Shown here piece by piece: positions 1 to 12,400 of a DNA stretch of 64,000 bases. Both the position numbers and the translations under genes were made by a program. The notes below the pieces were generated by a model, which searched no databases, had not been told where the DNA came from, and was given only the letters and a program-made list of their open reading frames with translations. The number at the start of each line of letters is the position of its first letter. Position 1 is the stretch's first letter. The stretch spans positions 38,154,501-38,218,500 of the forward strand of contig CM075671.1 in NCBI GenBank assembly GCA_037962975.1, given 5' to 3'. Source of the stretch: Clitoria ternatea (lineage: Eukaryota; Streptophyta; Magnoliopsida; Fabales; Fabaceae).

Positions 1-771
1 TTTATTATTTGTTATTTACTTTTATAATCAAAGTTTTAGTAAATTTAATATTAGCTTTCATTGTTAAAAATTATCATGGAAGCTTAATCTTTTAAAATCA
101 ACTCAAGGAATTTAATTTTTCTTTATGTTAACTTTGAGTTCTTGCTCTTAATATTTTGATTGAAGATAATTACTTTTCTTTGTTTCTCAAGCACTTATGA
201 TGGTAGATTATTTAAGTGTATAACTGATTGGTATATAATTAAACAATCTATAATCTAAACTAATGTTGGTTGGTTAATCAATAATCAATTTGAGAACAAA
301 GATTAAGTTACTAAATAAGAGATTTCTATTTAGTTTCTTAACTCAATCAAATTATGGTTTTAAAGTTATTTTAGTAATTAATAAGAATATATCGATTGAT
401 TATTCTTATTAGTTCATTAATTCAATTCTAGAAGATTTTCTAGAATATAATCATTTAGGGATTCCAAATGATTCAAGATTGAGAAATTAATTATATTTAA
501 TCATATTTATGATCAATGATTAGTTAACTAAAGATTTATTAATTCCTTGGGTTGGTTGTTTCTAAATTTGATTATTCTTACTCATAAATTTACTTTTTGC
601 ACTATCATATAATCACTTAATTTTCCTTTCAAGCTCAACACAAACCTCCCTTTATTATAATTAAATTGAGTGTAACTAATTGAACTAAGGTCCTCGAGAG
701 ACGACTAAGGTTGTTCACCTTATACTATATTAATTTAACTTTTTATTTGACCCGACAACGACTGCGTGTCA
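1..771 (+). repeat. Athila-type gypsy LTR, 3' part, cut by window edge
   Basis: This stretch aligns from its first base with 38422-39114 plus 41887-41966, which is the 3' half of a second LTR of the same family. The two copies differ visibly, by more than the young LTR pairs elsewhere in the window. The copy ends at CGTGTCA; the other copy continues into a primer site and this one does not, so it is a 3' LTR or a solo LTR. At 687-691 it holds the uninterrupted AAGGT site at which the other copy carries a solo LTR insertion. It has no coding capacity. Confidence 0.75.
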
Positions 772-2165
772 GGGTTTAAGGAAGAAAACACATAAAAAAA
801 TACATAGTAATAAACAGAAACCACACATAACCTGAGATCAGTTGTAAATAAAAGGAAACACATAAGAAAAACCCTATACTACCAAACAGAAAACACACCA
901 CAAACACCGTCAACCACTCAACAGAAAATGCATCATTTTTAGGAATTTTCTATTTGAACACTTAAAACTTGAAGGCATTTTCAAGCATTAAAATGATAAT
1001 TTTCAACTACATGGAATGAAACACATAAAACAAGATATAGGACTAATCAAAAAAGACATTGTTTCCATATTGTTGATTAAAATTATCATTATAATCATTG
1101 TCATTCAGTTTAAGAAAAACACTTCCCCAGACAATTTAAGTCATGCTTAACACCCAACACAAATCAACAAATTTAACAACACTTTAAACACAAAACAATC
1201 ACACAAATTTTTCATATTTGTCATTCAAATTATCATTTTAAAGAAACCATTATACGTTAAATCATGGTTAACAACCAACACAAATCAACAAATTTTGAAA
1301 CACTTTAAAGATCACACAATCACTTTTAAATCATAAAATTTGAGTCAATAACCATGGGAATACCACAGTCATTCACCCAACTAATTCTCATTATATTTCT
1401 AATCATTTAAACTCTAAATAAACTATAAACACACCACCAAGCTATTGCATTAAGGTCTGTCTAATTCACCAAACCCTCTTAGGAAAATCTTTTCATTTCA
1501 CTAAATTATGATTTCCCACCTCACCATAAATTCCCAACTTCTCATCAAAATTATCATTTTCATATTAACACAAGGAAACACATTAAAACATAAAACATAC
1601 TCAATAGAAAACACATAACCTGATGGTCGGGTTCATCGCGCGAGATTTCTTTACCCTTCATCTTGGCAGAAGCTATACTCAAATTCTGAGTAGTAAAAGA
1701 CACCAAAGTGACAACCACTCAAAAATTCATATGCCAGGGTTTAGGGAAGGAAACACATCAAAAATATATATAGTAATAAACAGAAACCATATATAACCTG
1801 ATATCAGTCATAAATAAAAGGAAACACATCAGTAAAACCCTATACTACCGAACAGAAAACACACCACGAACATCGTCAACCACTCAATAGAAAATGCATA
1901 ATTTTCAAGAATTTTCTATTTGAATACTTAAAACTTTAGGGCATTTTCAAGCCTTAAAATGATAATTTTTAACTACATGGAATGAAACACCTAAAAGAAT
2001 ATATAGCACTAATCAGAAATGACATTATTTCCATATTGCTGATTAAAATTATCATTATAATCATTGTCATTCAGTTTAAGAAAAACACTCCCTCGAACAA
2101 TTTAAGTCATGCTTAACACCCAACACAAATCAACAAAATTTTCAACACTTTAAACAACAAACAAT
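769..2165. repeat. Direct repeat pair, about 430 bp each, offset about 966 bp
   Basis: 769-1205 and 1735-2165 are clearly the same sequence. Both begin with an AGGGTTTA-rich start, run through AAACAGAAA and ACCGTCAACCACTC-like segments, and end in CAACACTTTAAA. A shorter partial third copy lies at about 1255-1320. The Athila LTR end abuts the start of the first copy, so the LTR probably inserted into or next to this array. No ORF of note runs through it. On the minus strand the copies look like intron sequence flanking the small exon-like units annotated separately. Confidence 0.7.
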
Positions 2166-2759
2166 GTTTAAACAACAAAAATATGTTTTTTTTCCAAAAA
2201 TCAGGCTCTCATCAAATATTATAAAGAGGGGGAAATGATCTTTACAATAAAAACGTAAAAACAAAAAGGTGAAAAATAATAAACAGATAAGATATAACTT
2301 GAGGAAAGGGTTCATCAGTGAGGATTTCTTTACCCTTTAGGATGGGAGATATGTCACTCAAACTCTGGGAGCAAAAGCACCAACATCAAGAAATGCGGAT
2401 GATATTATACATAAATATAGAAATCACCATAGACAGAGTTAGGGTTTCATAAAATTTGTTAAAAATAGGGGAAATGGAAGTTAAACAGAATCATGGTTAA
2501 ACAAAAATTAAGAAAACAAATCCTCTAACGGTTTCATATAATATATGTTAAACAAGGGAAAAGGGATAGTTAACAGACACATGTTTTTCCAAGAATAAGG
2601 GTCTCATAGAATACAATAAAGAGGGGAAAATGATGTTTACAATGAAAAATACAAAAAACGAATTTGAAAAATAATAAACAAAAAACACATAACCTGAGGG
2701 AAGGGTTCATCATTGATGATTTCTTGACCCTTCTTGATGGGAGATACGTCACTCAAATT
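1620..2759 (-). pseudogene. Triplicated 66-bp exon-like unit of an unknown gene fragment
   Basis: On the minus strand, 2694-2759, 2299-2364 and 1620-1685 are each exactly 66 bases. Each is preceded by AG and followed by GT, and each is open in the same phase, giving 22 residues. The predicted peptides share a framework: an N/S-L-S start, a K-G-K/Q-E-I centre and a D-E-P then Q end. Upstream on this strand, at about 3180-3000, is a CT-rich leader-like stretch followed by a related segment with several ATGs. I recognise no family. The pattern suggests tandem exon duplication in a gene fragment, perhaps one captured by a transposon. A chance or degenerate repeat remains possible. Confidence 0.45.
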
Positions 2760-2995
2760 CTGGCTTCACAAAAGCACCAACATCAAAAAATATGGATGAT
2801 ATTAAACATATTTGACTAAAAACATAACATACCGTGTTAGGTTTTCATAAAATATGTTAAAAAGGGGGAAATGGAAGTTAAACAAAAACATGGTTAAAGA
2901 AAAACTAGGGTATCATACAATACAATCAAGAGGGGATAAATTATGCTTATAATGAAACATGGAAAAAAACAGAAAACAACTAACATACTATCTTT
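2185..2995. repeat. Diverged tandem repeat, period about 400 bp
   Basis: Two full copies (about 2185-2585 and 2586-2890) and a third partial copy (to about 2995) share in order: a TTTTTCCAA-rich start, a GAGGGG-AAATGAT segment, AATAATAAAC, a CTTGAGG/CCTGAGG motif, GGGTTCATCA, CACCAACATCAA and GGGGAAATGGAAGTTAAAC. The copies differ by many substitutions and small indels, so the duplication is old. Each full copy contains one of the 66-bp exon-like units described at 1620-2759. Confidence 0.7.
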
Positions 2996-3260
2996 GGTGA
3001 AGCCTCATTGTCCATCAAGGAAGGTTGTTCATCATCATAGAGATGGATTTTAAAAATAGAAGATGGAGAAGGAAGAGATACTGGGAAAAGAGACGTGATG
3101 AGAGAAGCGAAGGGGAACAAAACACAAGGGCAGGGGTTTGGGAATAACTCATGTGGACGAAGTCTTAAAATGGAGGGGGTGCGAGGAGAGCAACAGGGAG
3201 AGTCGATAGAAAATGAAGAGACTGAGGAGAATAGAGGGACATAGAAAATACAGAGGGAAA

Positions 3261-3852
3261 CAAAATGAAATTGATTTGATTCTAAAATAAAAAATATATA
3301 CTTATTATTAGGGATTACTTAATAGAATAAGTGAAGAGCGATTTTGAAGGGAAAATGGGTGCACAAAAAATGACACCTGTTAAATTCTACTATCAAGGGA
3401 ATTTTTAGAAATTGTCTTTTATATTAGATATAAATGTTTATTTAGATCATTAAGTTTATTAAGATTATTCAAAAATCTTTCCTTGTAAAGTAGAATTTTA
3501 CATTAATCATAAAAATTTTCACTTGGATTTAATTTTTTAATTACTGTTATGATTATTATTATACTGTTATATTTATTATTATTATTATTATAAAATATGT
3601 TAGTTTTTATTATTAAGATTATTTATATTTATTATTTTTTGCTAATTTAAAATTAAATATTTTTAAAAATTAACTTGTCAATTTATTAATTCTCATTGGA
3701 TTATTCTTATTTTGTAACGCTTATCATAAATGAAAGAGTTAAAAAAGTATTTGTTTGGTTAAGACAAAAAATTCTTCAACTTAACAAAAAATCTTTAATT
3801 TTTCAACCATGTTTTTCCTTAATATTGATACACCAATCTTTATCATGACAAA
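3261..3852. other. AT-rich stretch with no recognised feature
   Basis: A very AT-rich segment with TTATTATTATTA runs near 3550-3640. There is no ORF with recognisable motifs, no clear terminal repeats and no RNA gene. It precedes the Helitron helicase fragment and may be decayed Helitron sequence, but nothing in it proves that. Confidence 0.5.
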
Positions 3853-4041
3853 TTGATAGTCGATGAGTTGAATTTTCATAAACAACACATGATTGAGCTA
3901 TGTAACAAATTGTTGTCTTCTATGACTATCAAGCAAACAAAATGTTTATGTAATTCTGAAGGCTTCTTCTTCTTATATGTTTATAGAGGAAAGAAAAACA
4001 TTCATTTGGAATACCTTTTTAGCCGCTTTTTAGTCTAAGGA
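3853..4041 (+). pseudogene. Helitron PIF1-like helicase, left fragment
   Basis: The translation from about 3853 contains VDELNFHKQHM and then SSMT followed by FFLYVY, which match the segment leading into the ATP-binding loop of Helitron-encoded PIF1 helicases (superfamily 1B). The expected P-loop G-x-x-G-x-G-K-T is degraded to R-G-K-K, so the protein could not bind ATP. A stop lies at 4036-4038. No true start is visible, and the Rep part and helicase N-terminus are absent upstream. The reading continues, after removal of a 22.4-kb insertion at 4047, in the piece at 26440-27525. The family match comes from motif recognition, supported by the clear continuation on the far side. Confidence 0.75.
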
Positions 4042-4046
4042 AAATT
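4042..4046. repeat. Target site duplication AAATT, left
   Basis: AAATT lies directly before the TGTAACACC start of the large gypsy-type element and is repeated at 26435-26439 directly after its TTACA end. Five-base duplications are usual for LTR retrotransposons. Confidence 0.9.
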
Positions 4047-4880
4047 TGTAACACCCTTGATTTTCTGTACTCGAATCTCGATGTGATCGTCATAAATAAT
4101 ATAAATGCGAATAAATTTTTCGCGTTCCAAACTAAGTTCAGCATCACACCAAAACTCGAATCACAGAAAACCAAAGTGTACAATTTTAATACATTAAACC
4201 TGGATCTATAACTAGTTCGCCCATAAAGGTATACAAAAACAATAGAGTATACAGCGGAAGAATGTGTATACCGGGCATACACCTAGTCCCATATATGACG
4301 ATATGAGAAAAGGCTAGGCTAGCAGGCAATGGTATAATTATAAGCCTATTAAACAACTACCTCTTACACAATTACATATATTTATTCATCATCCATCAAT
4401 TCAAGGGATTATCTTGTACATACTTAAAATCTCTAAATCATCTATATCATCATACACAATTTATTCATTACACATGAATTCATAAATGATGCCGGCCAAG
4501 GCACTTCCTCTACCACTATTTACCTTCACCCAAGTTTGATCTTTAAATCCGAATTTGTCCCATGGTAACCTGCATCACAATGCTAAAAAGGAGACCACAT
4601 GGGAGAGTGAGTTATACATTCAAAATGACGAATAACATATATATTGTGATCATGTGTATATGCATACAAACATCATGTGTGCTTTGCTATCAAATCATCA
4701 AATTATCATTCATTAATCATCTCATCATTAGAATAGGCATACAAGCCTCATAAATCACAATCAATATCATAATAAGCACAACATATACACGATCACATAC
4801 ATCAATACTTTGCCACTTATCAACAAGGGCATTTATATTCATTTTCATCATTAATTCATTGAGGTTTCACTCAAATACCT

Positions 4881-5385
4881 CCTCGCAAGGGGTTTCTCAA
4901 CACTCGTGGTCATCCCATCCCAAATGCCATGGTCTTAAAACAATGCACATGTCAACTGTTTAATGCATATGCAACCGATCCGATTTCATATCACGGGTGA
5001 TCGCAACCACTATAATCAATCATTCATAATCATAGGTTTCCCGCCTCGCAAGGGGTACTCCCGCCTCATGATCACAACCATGGGCATCATAGGTGCTCGC
5101 AAGCCCTTTATCATATCAAATACCTAGTGATCGCAACCACTGGCTCATTATCATACAATGGTCCCCGCAGGGCCTTTCACATTTCACAATCAGGTGATCG
5201 CAACCACCATTATAATATCATATCATCATCACTTTGGTTTCCCACCTTGCAAGGGGTACTCCCTTCATAGAATCCCGCAGGATCTTTCATCATTGTGATC
5301 GCAACCACATAAAACCAATGCTATGACATGCCATGAATGCAAGATGCAATAATGCATATGCTCAACAACCTCGCAAGAACATCTC
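4881..5385. repeat. Hairpin array with constant CGCA loop in LTR A
   Basis: Successive short inverted repeats keep CGCA at the centre while the arms change together: CCT-CGCA-AGG at 4881, AGTG-ATCGCAAC-CACT near 5127, GGTG-ATCGCAAC-CACC near 5193, ATCC-CGCA-GGAT near 5272, GCT-CGCA-AGC near 5098 and GGTCC-CCGCA-GGGCC near 5160 (one wobble). A relative with an A in place of G, CATG-ATCACAAC-CATG, is near 5069. LTR B has the same array at 22375-22880. The arms cannot be derived from one another by single changes without losing pairing. Confidence 0.7.
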
Positions 5386-6660
5386 ACCCTTTCAATTAGG
5401 GATATATTGTATATTTCGTATTTTGTCATCAATGGCATTTCAATAATCATACAAAATCATTTATCAAGCCCTTCAAGGCATATCATCAATTTAACTAGCA
5501 TTCATTGGCATATAAACATTCACAAGGCCCCTCAAGGCACATCATTCAAATAATTGGCATCCAATAGCCACAACATCTATCACAATAATCCACACATGGA
5601 TAACAAAGGCATAGCAAACAACATAATATTAATCCACACATAAACTCATTCGAGGCACATTCACCATTCACATATTTGGCAATCATCATTGCCTCACATA
5701 CATACAAGTCAACTACTTGTATCCACCACTAGAATGTCATAATATTTCCTTTTATATATCAATATCATTATATATATTCATTGGGGATTTTCAACCCAAC
5801 ACAAGAGTATCATAATAATTCTCAATAATTAGCTATTGCCATTCTAACTAATTCAATACATATATATATGGCAATGCAAACATGAGTATCAATCACATAC
5901 GATAATCATCAAATATATAACTCATGCAATTTGAATGTTAACTCCTCTCCTACCTTAAGGGAAGAGCCGAACCATTCCAACGCTCCAAAAGCTCCTTTGC
6001 ACCATTCAGAATACGATCTACATATTATACATATGCACTCATACAATTAATAAGCCATCACAAGGCATTCCTCATAGTTTTTAGACATTTTCTAGCTTAT
6101 CATCAAGTCCTAGACTTGTTAAACACTAAGTTATATAATTGTATTAGGCTTCGGGAATTCCTTTTCCAAAGTCAAGATCCTTTAGATCATAAATGCCAAC
6201 TAACCAAACAACTGCTACCAATACTCATTACTCACATCAGTAGCCATCTTCCATCATTAATATCCTTCCCCAATGTCATTAAACACACATTTTACTCTCC
6301 TTTCACACTTCTCCCAATTTATTAAAGTTAGGGTTTCACCAAAACCCATCAACATCATAATTACTCATTTATTTTCCACCCATCCAAATATTAATTCATG
6401 CATCTCCATAATAACCCACTATTAAAGTCATAATAACAACACCCCACCTAGGGTTTCCTCACTTTAAAGCTCTCCCAACAACCTATATGCCATAAACACT
6501 CCCATAAATACATAGGACCCAACATCTAGGCATAAAACTCATAAAGAATGGTGGAGAACTTACCTCACCCAAGAGCCAACATAGGGCTTCCCATAAAGGG
6601 AGGAATCCTCACGGAAATAGAGTGGGAGAAAGGGAGGAGTTCCAGCATAAGCTTCTCCTT

Positions 6661-6665
6661 CAAGC
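6661..6665. repeat. Target site duplication CAAGC, left of the Copia element
   Basis: CAAGC precedes TGTTAACC at 6666 and recurs at 16245-16249 after the element. LTR B holds a single CAAGC at the same place, which confirms the insertion site. Confidence 0.92.
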
Positions 6666-8660
6666 TGTTAACCAAGTGGCCTCAATTACTCAAGAGGGGG
6701 GGGTGAATTGAGTATTAAAAATTTTCTTTGGAATGCTCTTGAAATTGATTCTTTTGTTACTATGTTTATTTAAGATAATAAACTAGATTGCAAGTAACAA
6801 CAAATAATACACAAGACAAACTAACAACTACTTAAAGAGTTTAGATAGTGAATCAATTAAGTTACAAAACAATTTATGGGACTTTAGAAAGAATGATTCA
6901 AGAGTGTTGCTTAAGTCCAAGTACAACAATGTTATTCAAAAATAGTTTGCAACTTAATGTATCATGCACTTAGTCCAATTAATGAAGCAATGAATTAAGC
7001 AAACAAGTTAAGTGCATAAATTAAATGAGTTTAGGGAAGAGAGATTTGCAAACTGATGTATACGAGTTCCACCACGCCGGTGTACGTCTCGCCTCTAAGC
7101 AACCCACTTAGAGGATTTCCACTATTGTAGATTAGAGATACACTTTGAGCAATTGCAACTTCCTAGTGTCCCACACTCAAGAATCCAATCCTCACAAGTA
7201 CAAGGGCACCCCACCCAATCTCTCAATCTCACAATTACAAGGTTGAAACCCAACCCAAAATTTCTATGAAGTTTGGTATTTAAGTGTACAAGGAAACTCT
7301 CTCACTAGAGTGGATATACAATTTAAAGTTTACACAAGATAATAACTCTCAAAGAGAGGATATGCAAATATTAGCACTTCAAGAAAATATTTTCTCTCTT
7401 GAAAATAATTAATTAGCAAGTCTAGAAAATAACTTTGCTCACAAATATTTACTCTCAAATTAATAAGCCAAGAATTAGAAACAGAGAGCAATTAAGAGAG
7501 TAGAAGAGAGTAATGCAGCGAGAGAAAAGAAGAAAGCAAAGGAACTGCTTCAATGCTTGGGACGACTGATGCCTTCAGCTCTTCTCCTATTTATAGTGTC
7601 AAGGCATAGCTTCTTTGTGATTAAAGAATTCCCTTCGATACATAAAACACGTAATGGAGCTTGCCTTTGTCTGCTTAATGGAGCATTACTTATGAAGTGC
7701 GATCCGAGACTCCGTTTTACTATTCCAGGTTGTAACTCATTTAAATGAACGTTCCAGAACCATTTGAACTAAATGAATCAATTCATTTAGTGTTTCAGTT
7801 TGTCCAAGTGCGATGCAGAGCTGTCATTTATTCAACAGAGATTCAAAATACAAATTCATATAATTCATTTGAATTAAATAAACTTATCTGACTCATGGTG
7901 ACATAGCTTGATCATTTGAGAGTAGCATGATATTTGAATTTGCTTATTTGGAACTAACTGTATCATAAACATATGCTTTTAATTAATTCTGTAGCAACCT
8001 CGCTCAGGCGAATATAATTACGCTTAAGCGACCAGGCATATTTCCTTTGATTTTTCCTTCACGCTTGCTCACGCTCAAATCCACGCTTAAGCGTACTGTC
8101 ACGCTTTGTTTCACGCTCAAGCGAGCGTTGTTGACGCTTAAGCGAGCCATGTGTATTTCAGGCTCCTGATGCTCACGCTTGAATCCACGCTCAACCATGT
8201 CATCACGCTCAAGCGTGTTGTCATCCTCTGTTCCACGCTCAAGCGAGCCTAACTCACGCTTAAGCGTAATTTAGTTTTTAGACCCCTGATGCATCACGCT
8301 CACACTCGCGCTTAAGTTCCATTGCTTCTCGCTCAAGCGTGACTTATCCAGCGCTTAAGCGCCAAGTTCCTTGACCACGCTCAAGCGTGTCTTTGCTCGC
8401 GCTTAAGCGAGCGCTCCTTACGCTCAAGCGTGCTTACTTCACGCTTGGGCGTGACAAGCACCTGATTCTCATGATTCACGCTTGGTCCTTCGCTCAAGCG
8501 TGCCAGTATCATCAAGATTTTCAACCTTTGTTCCTTTGGCATTTAACAATACTATTTGTCACTTGATTTAACCACTGAACTAAATGCCTTGGTATTTTCA
8601 TAATTGAATTTTGCTTTGCTTGTTTGTCATTATCAAAACCTATAACAACATATAAACACA
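6666..8660 (-). repeat. Copia 3' LTR
   Basis: This is a 1995-bp copy of 14251-16244 with TG...CA ends (TGTTAACC to AAACACA on the plus strand). It contains the palindrome array at 7990-8510 and a minus-strand TATA box at 7587-7596. The G run at about 6704 is eight long, against seven in the other LTR. Confidence 0.93.
7990..8510. repeat. CGCTYAAGCG palindrome array in Copia 3' LTR
   Basis: About 14 good copies of CGCTTAAGCG or CGCTCAAGCG occur here, plus weaker ones, 20-40 bases apart and separated by unrelated sequence. The outer bases vary as complementary pairs: A...T in ACGCTCAAGCGT, T...A in TCGCTCAAGCGA, G...C in GCGCTTAAGCGC. The short ORF crossing this array is only a translation of the repeats. 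Confidence 0.85.
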
Positions 8661-8675
8661 TTCTCCCCCTTTTTG
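8661..8675 (-). promoter_or_regulatory. Copia polypurine tract
   Basis: The minus strand reads CAAAAAGGGGGAGAA directly before the 3' LTR start TGTGTTT. This is the plus-strand primer of reverse transcription. Several similar G-rich tracts lie just upstream (see 8676-9463). Confidence 0.85.
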
Positions 8676-9463
8676 ATGATGACAACAAATGCTTGTCTCT
8701 TGGGGTGTTAGTATCACAATAGTTCAAATATATTTCAAGAAAGACTCCTCCTTTGACATGCAGTTTGATACCATATGTTTATGACATTATAGGCATAAGT
8801 TATCAAGAGAGGATAAAAGGTCTCTGCCCCTTAGTAAGGTCTCTCCCCCTTAATATATTCTTTCCCTCTTAATCATCTCCCCCTTTCTTATGCAATGGAT
8901 ACATACAATGATTTACATACTCCCCCTTTCTTATATATATCTCTCCCCCTTTGGCATCATCAAAAAGACTTAAAGGTAGATGCATACATTTTGAAATAAG
9001 ATGACAATGCAACATACATCATGAAAGCATATTAGCACATAATGTCTCATGGGAGTTGATTCATCTAGGTCTTTTTACGCAAGTTTAAAGAATCATGTTA
9101 CTAAGGGATTTATACAAGGATTTAGATTTTGCAAGTTGCCAATGATTTTATTGCACAAGAGAGTCAAGAAAATCAAAGGTCATTTGCCATTTATTTTTGA
9201 GATCCATGATGTATATAGGAGATTATCTTTGTGTCAAAAAAAATGTTTAAATAAATGGGGACTTTCATAGGATCTTAAATAAGACAAGTGATTTGTGAGT
9301 TGATTATTGGAAGTGTGAGTATAAATTTTCTTCAAAAATTGTATCACAAAGTAAGGTATTATGTCCAAGGAAATGAAAATTTTATGGAAAAGATTAGTTT
9401 GAAATCTTTAAAGATTTGCAAAATTTTGTTCAAAGAATAAGAAAGTGTGATAAAATAAATCAA
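8676..9463 (-). other. Copia 3' untranslated region with repeated polypurine tracts
   Basis: Between the pol stop and the polypurine tract, CTCCCCCTT-like blocks recur on the plus strand at about 8839, 8877, 8920 and 8942, giving AAGGGGGAG on the element strand. No envelope-like ORF is present; the short plus-strand ORF at 9049-9270 has no support. The extra tracts may act as additional plus-strand primers, as proposed for other elements with several tracts, but that is inference. Confidence 0.6.
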
Positions 9464-12400
9464 TTAGGAAATTTCCAAAATTCCTAACTCCCTTCTAATA
9501 TTTATAAATTGTTCTTTTGGAAGGGGTTTTGTAAAAATGTCTGCCAATTGTTTTGAAGTTTCAACATATTCAAGTACACAATCTCCTTTCAAAACATGGT
9601 CTCTAATGAAGTGATGTCTTATTTCAATGTGTTTGGTCCTAGAATGCATGACCGGATTCTTAGAAATATTTATTGCACTAGTGTTATCACATTTAATAGG
9701 GACTTTGTCCAAGGTAATACCAAAATCAAGAAGTTGTTGTCTCATCCAAAGAATTTGAGCACAACAACTACCGGCTGCTACATATTCTGCCTCAGCCGTC
9801 GATAATGCAACACTTGTTTGCTTCTTGCTATGCCAAGAAACAAGGGAACTACCAAGTAAATGACATGTGCCACTAGTACTTTTTCTATCAAGCTTACAAC
9901 CCGCAAAGTCAGAATCAGAATATCCTAAAAGATTACATTCAACGCCTTTGGGATACCACAAACCAACATTTTGAGTACCCACAAGATATTTCAAAATTCT
10001 TTTTACGGCAGTTAAGTGTGATTCTTTAGGACATGCTTGATATCTAGCACACATGCATACCGCAAACATAATATCGGGTCTACTAGCAGTTAAATAAAGT
10101 AAGGAACCAATCATACCTCGGTATTTAGTTATTTTAACGTTCTTACCCTTTTCATCTTTGTCTAAATAGCAAGATGTACTCATGGGTGTTGCTATTTCGT
10201 TTGCCTTGTCCATTTCAAACCTTTTGAGTAGTTCTTTACAATACTTTGTTTGACTAATGAACGTTCCTTCACTTGTTTGTGTTATTTGTAATCCAAGGAA
10301 GAAGGTGAGTTCTCCCATCATGGACATTTCAAACTCATCTTGCATAATCTTAGCAAACTCTTGACAAAGATTTTCATTTGTAGCACCAAATATTATGTCA
10401 TCAACATAAACTTGTACCAAAAGAATGTCATGGTTTTTACGCTTTATAAATAGTGTAGTATCAACCTTTCCTCTTTCGAAATTATTTTCTAAAAGAAATT
10501 TGCTAAGTCTTTCATACCAAGCTCTTGGAGCTTGTTTCAAACCGTATAAGGCTTTTCTCAATTTAAAAACATGATTTGGAAATTTATGATTTTCAAAACC
10601 GGGAGGTTGATCTACATAAACTTCTTCTTGAATATAGCCATTTAAAAAAGCGCTTTTGACATCCATTTGATAAAGTTTAAAATCCATACAACAAGCAAAA
10701 GCTAATAATAATCTAATGGCTTCTAACCTAGCTACGGGAGCATACGTTTCTTCATAGTCTATTCCTTCTTCTTGATTATACCCCTTAGCAACTAGCCTAG
10801 CTTTGTTTCTAGTTATTATTCCATTTTCATCTAGTTTGTTTCTAAAAACCCATTTGGTGCCTATTATTAGATGGTCATTGGGTCTTGGCACAAGCTCCCA
10901 AACTTCATTTCTTTCAAATTGGTTTAACTCTTCTTGCATGGCCAACATCCAATGTTCATCAATAATGGCTTCATCAATGTTTTTGGGTTCAATTTGAGAT
11001 ACAAAAGCTAAGTGATTGCATGCATTTCTAATGGCATTTCGAGTACTTACCCCTTTGGTTATTTCTCCAATGATTTTGTCCAAGGGATGATCCTTTAAGG
11101 TTACCCAATTTTGTTGTTTATCAAGTTGAGTTGTACTTCCTTCATTGTTGGCTTCTTCTTTGTCTTCCAAGTTCATTTCTTGGAAGGTACCTACAAGATC
11201 ATCAACTTCCTTTCTCGGAGGATTTTGGTTAAGTTCATTAAATTTAACATGTATGGACTCTTCAATTGTATAGGTTCGTTTGTTAAAGAGTCTATATGCT
11301 TTACTAGTAGATGAATAACCTAGAAAAATTGCTTCATCAGATTTTGCATCAAATTTGCCAAGATTTTCCTTTCCATTGTTTAAGACAAAGCATTTGCATC
11401 CAAAAATGTGAAAGTAAGAAATATTTGGTTTTCGTCCTTTATAAAGTTCATAGGGGGTTTTCTTTAATATAGGCCTTATCAAACAACGATTCATAACATG
11501 ACAAGCGGTGTTCACCGCATCGGCCTAAAAATGTTTTGAAATATTAGCTTCATTCAACATAGTTCTTGCAAGCTCCGCTAAAGATCGATTTTTCCTTTCA
11601 ACTACTCCATTTTGTTGTGGAGTTCTTGGAGCCGAAAAATTATGTTCAATGCCAAACTTTTCACAAAGTTTCTCAAAAGATTGGTTTTCAAATTCTCCCC
11701 CATGGTCCGTTCGAATGGATGCTATTTTTAAATTTTGTTCATTTTGGATGACCTTGGCAAGTTTCTTAAATGCTTGATATGCTTCATGTTTATGAGTAAG
11801 AAACAATGTCCATGTATATCTAGAGTAATCATCCACAATCACAAGACCATAATAGTTTCCACCAAAACTTTTGATTTTTGAAGGCCCAAATAAATCCATA
11901 TGTAAAAGTTGTAAAGGTCTTGTTGTTGAAACAATATTTTTTGCTTGAAAAGAAACCTTTACTTGTTTTCCTTTTTGACAAGCGTCACAAAATTTATTTT
12001 CAAATTTCAATTTCGGTAAACCAATAACTAAATCTTTTGAAACAAGTTTATTTAAATGGTCTACATGAATGTGAGCGATTCTTCTATGCCAAAGCCATGA
12101 TTCATCCTCTTTGGTTATAAAGCATTGTACATCATTTGAAGCAAGGCAATCTAGATTAATCATGTAAATGTTATCTACTCTTTGACCAACAAACTTTATC
12201 TCCTTGTTTAGTTTATTTTCAATTATGCAACCATTTGATTCAAAAACAATTTTATAGCCCTTGTCACATAATTGACTAATACTAAGCAAGTTGTGTTTTA
12301 GTCCTTCAACATATAACACATCATTTATGGAGGTGGAAGAATTTTTACCAACATTTCCGATTCCAAGTATTCTTCCCTTTGTGTTATCTCCATAAGTAAC

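Noticed and set aside
1620..2759. Exon-like units as part of a known Helitron replication protein
   Set aside because: The 22-residue framework gave no convincing match to any family I know, so no name was given.
8004..8198. Small minus-strand ORF rich in R-L-S-V repeats (same at 15588-15782)
   Set aside because: It is a translation of the CGCTYAAGCG array in the Copia LTR; periodicity and position explain it fully.
9049..9270. 73-codon ORF considered as an envelope-like gene of the SIRE-like element
   Set aside because: Wrong strand relative to the element, short, no membrane or coiled-coil pattern.
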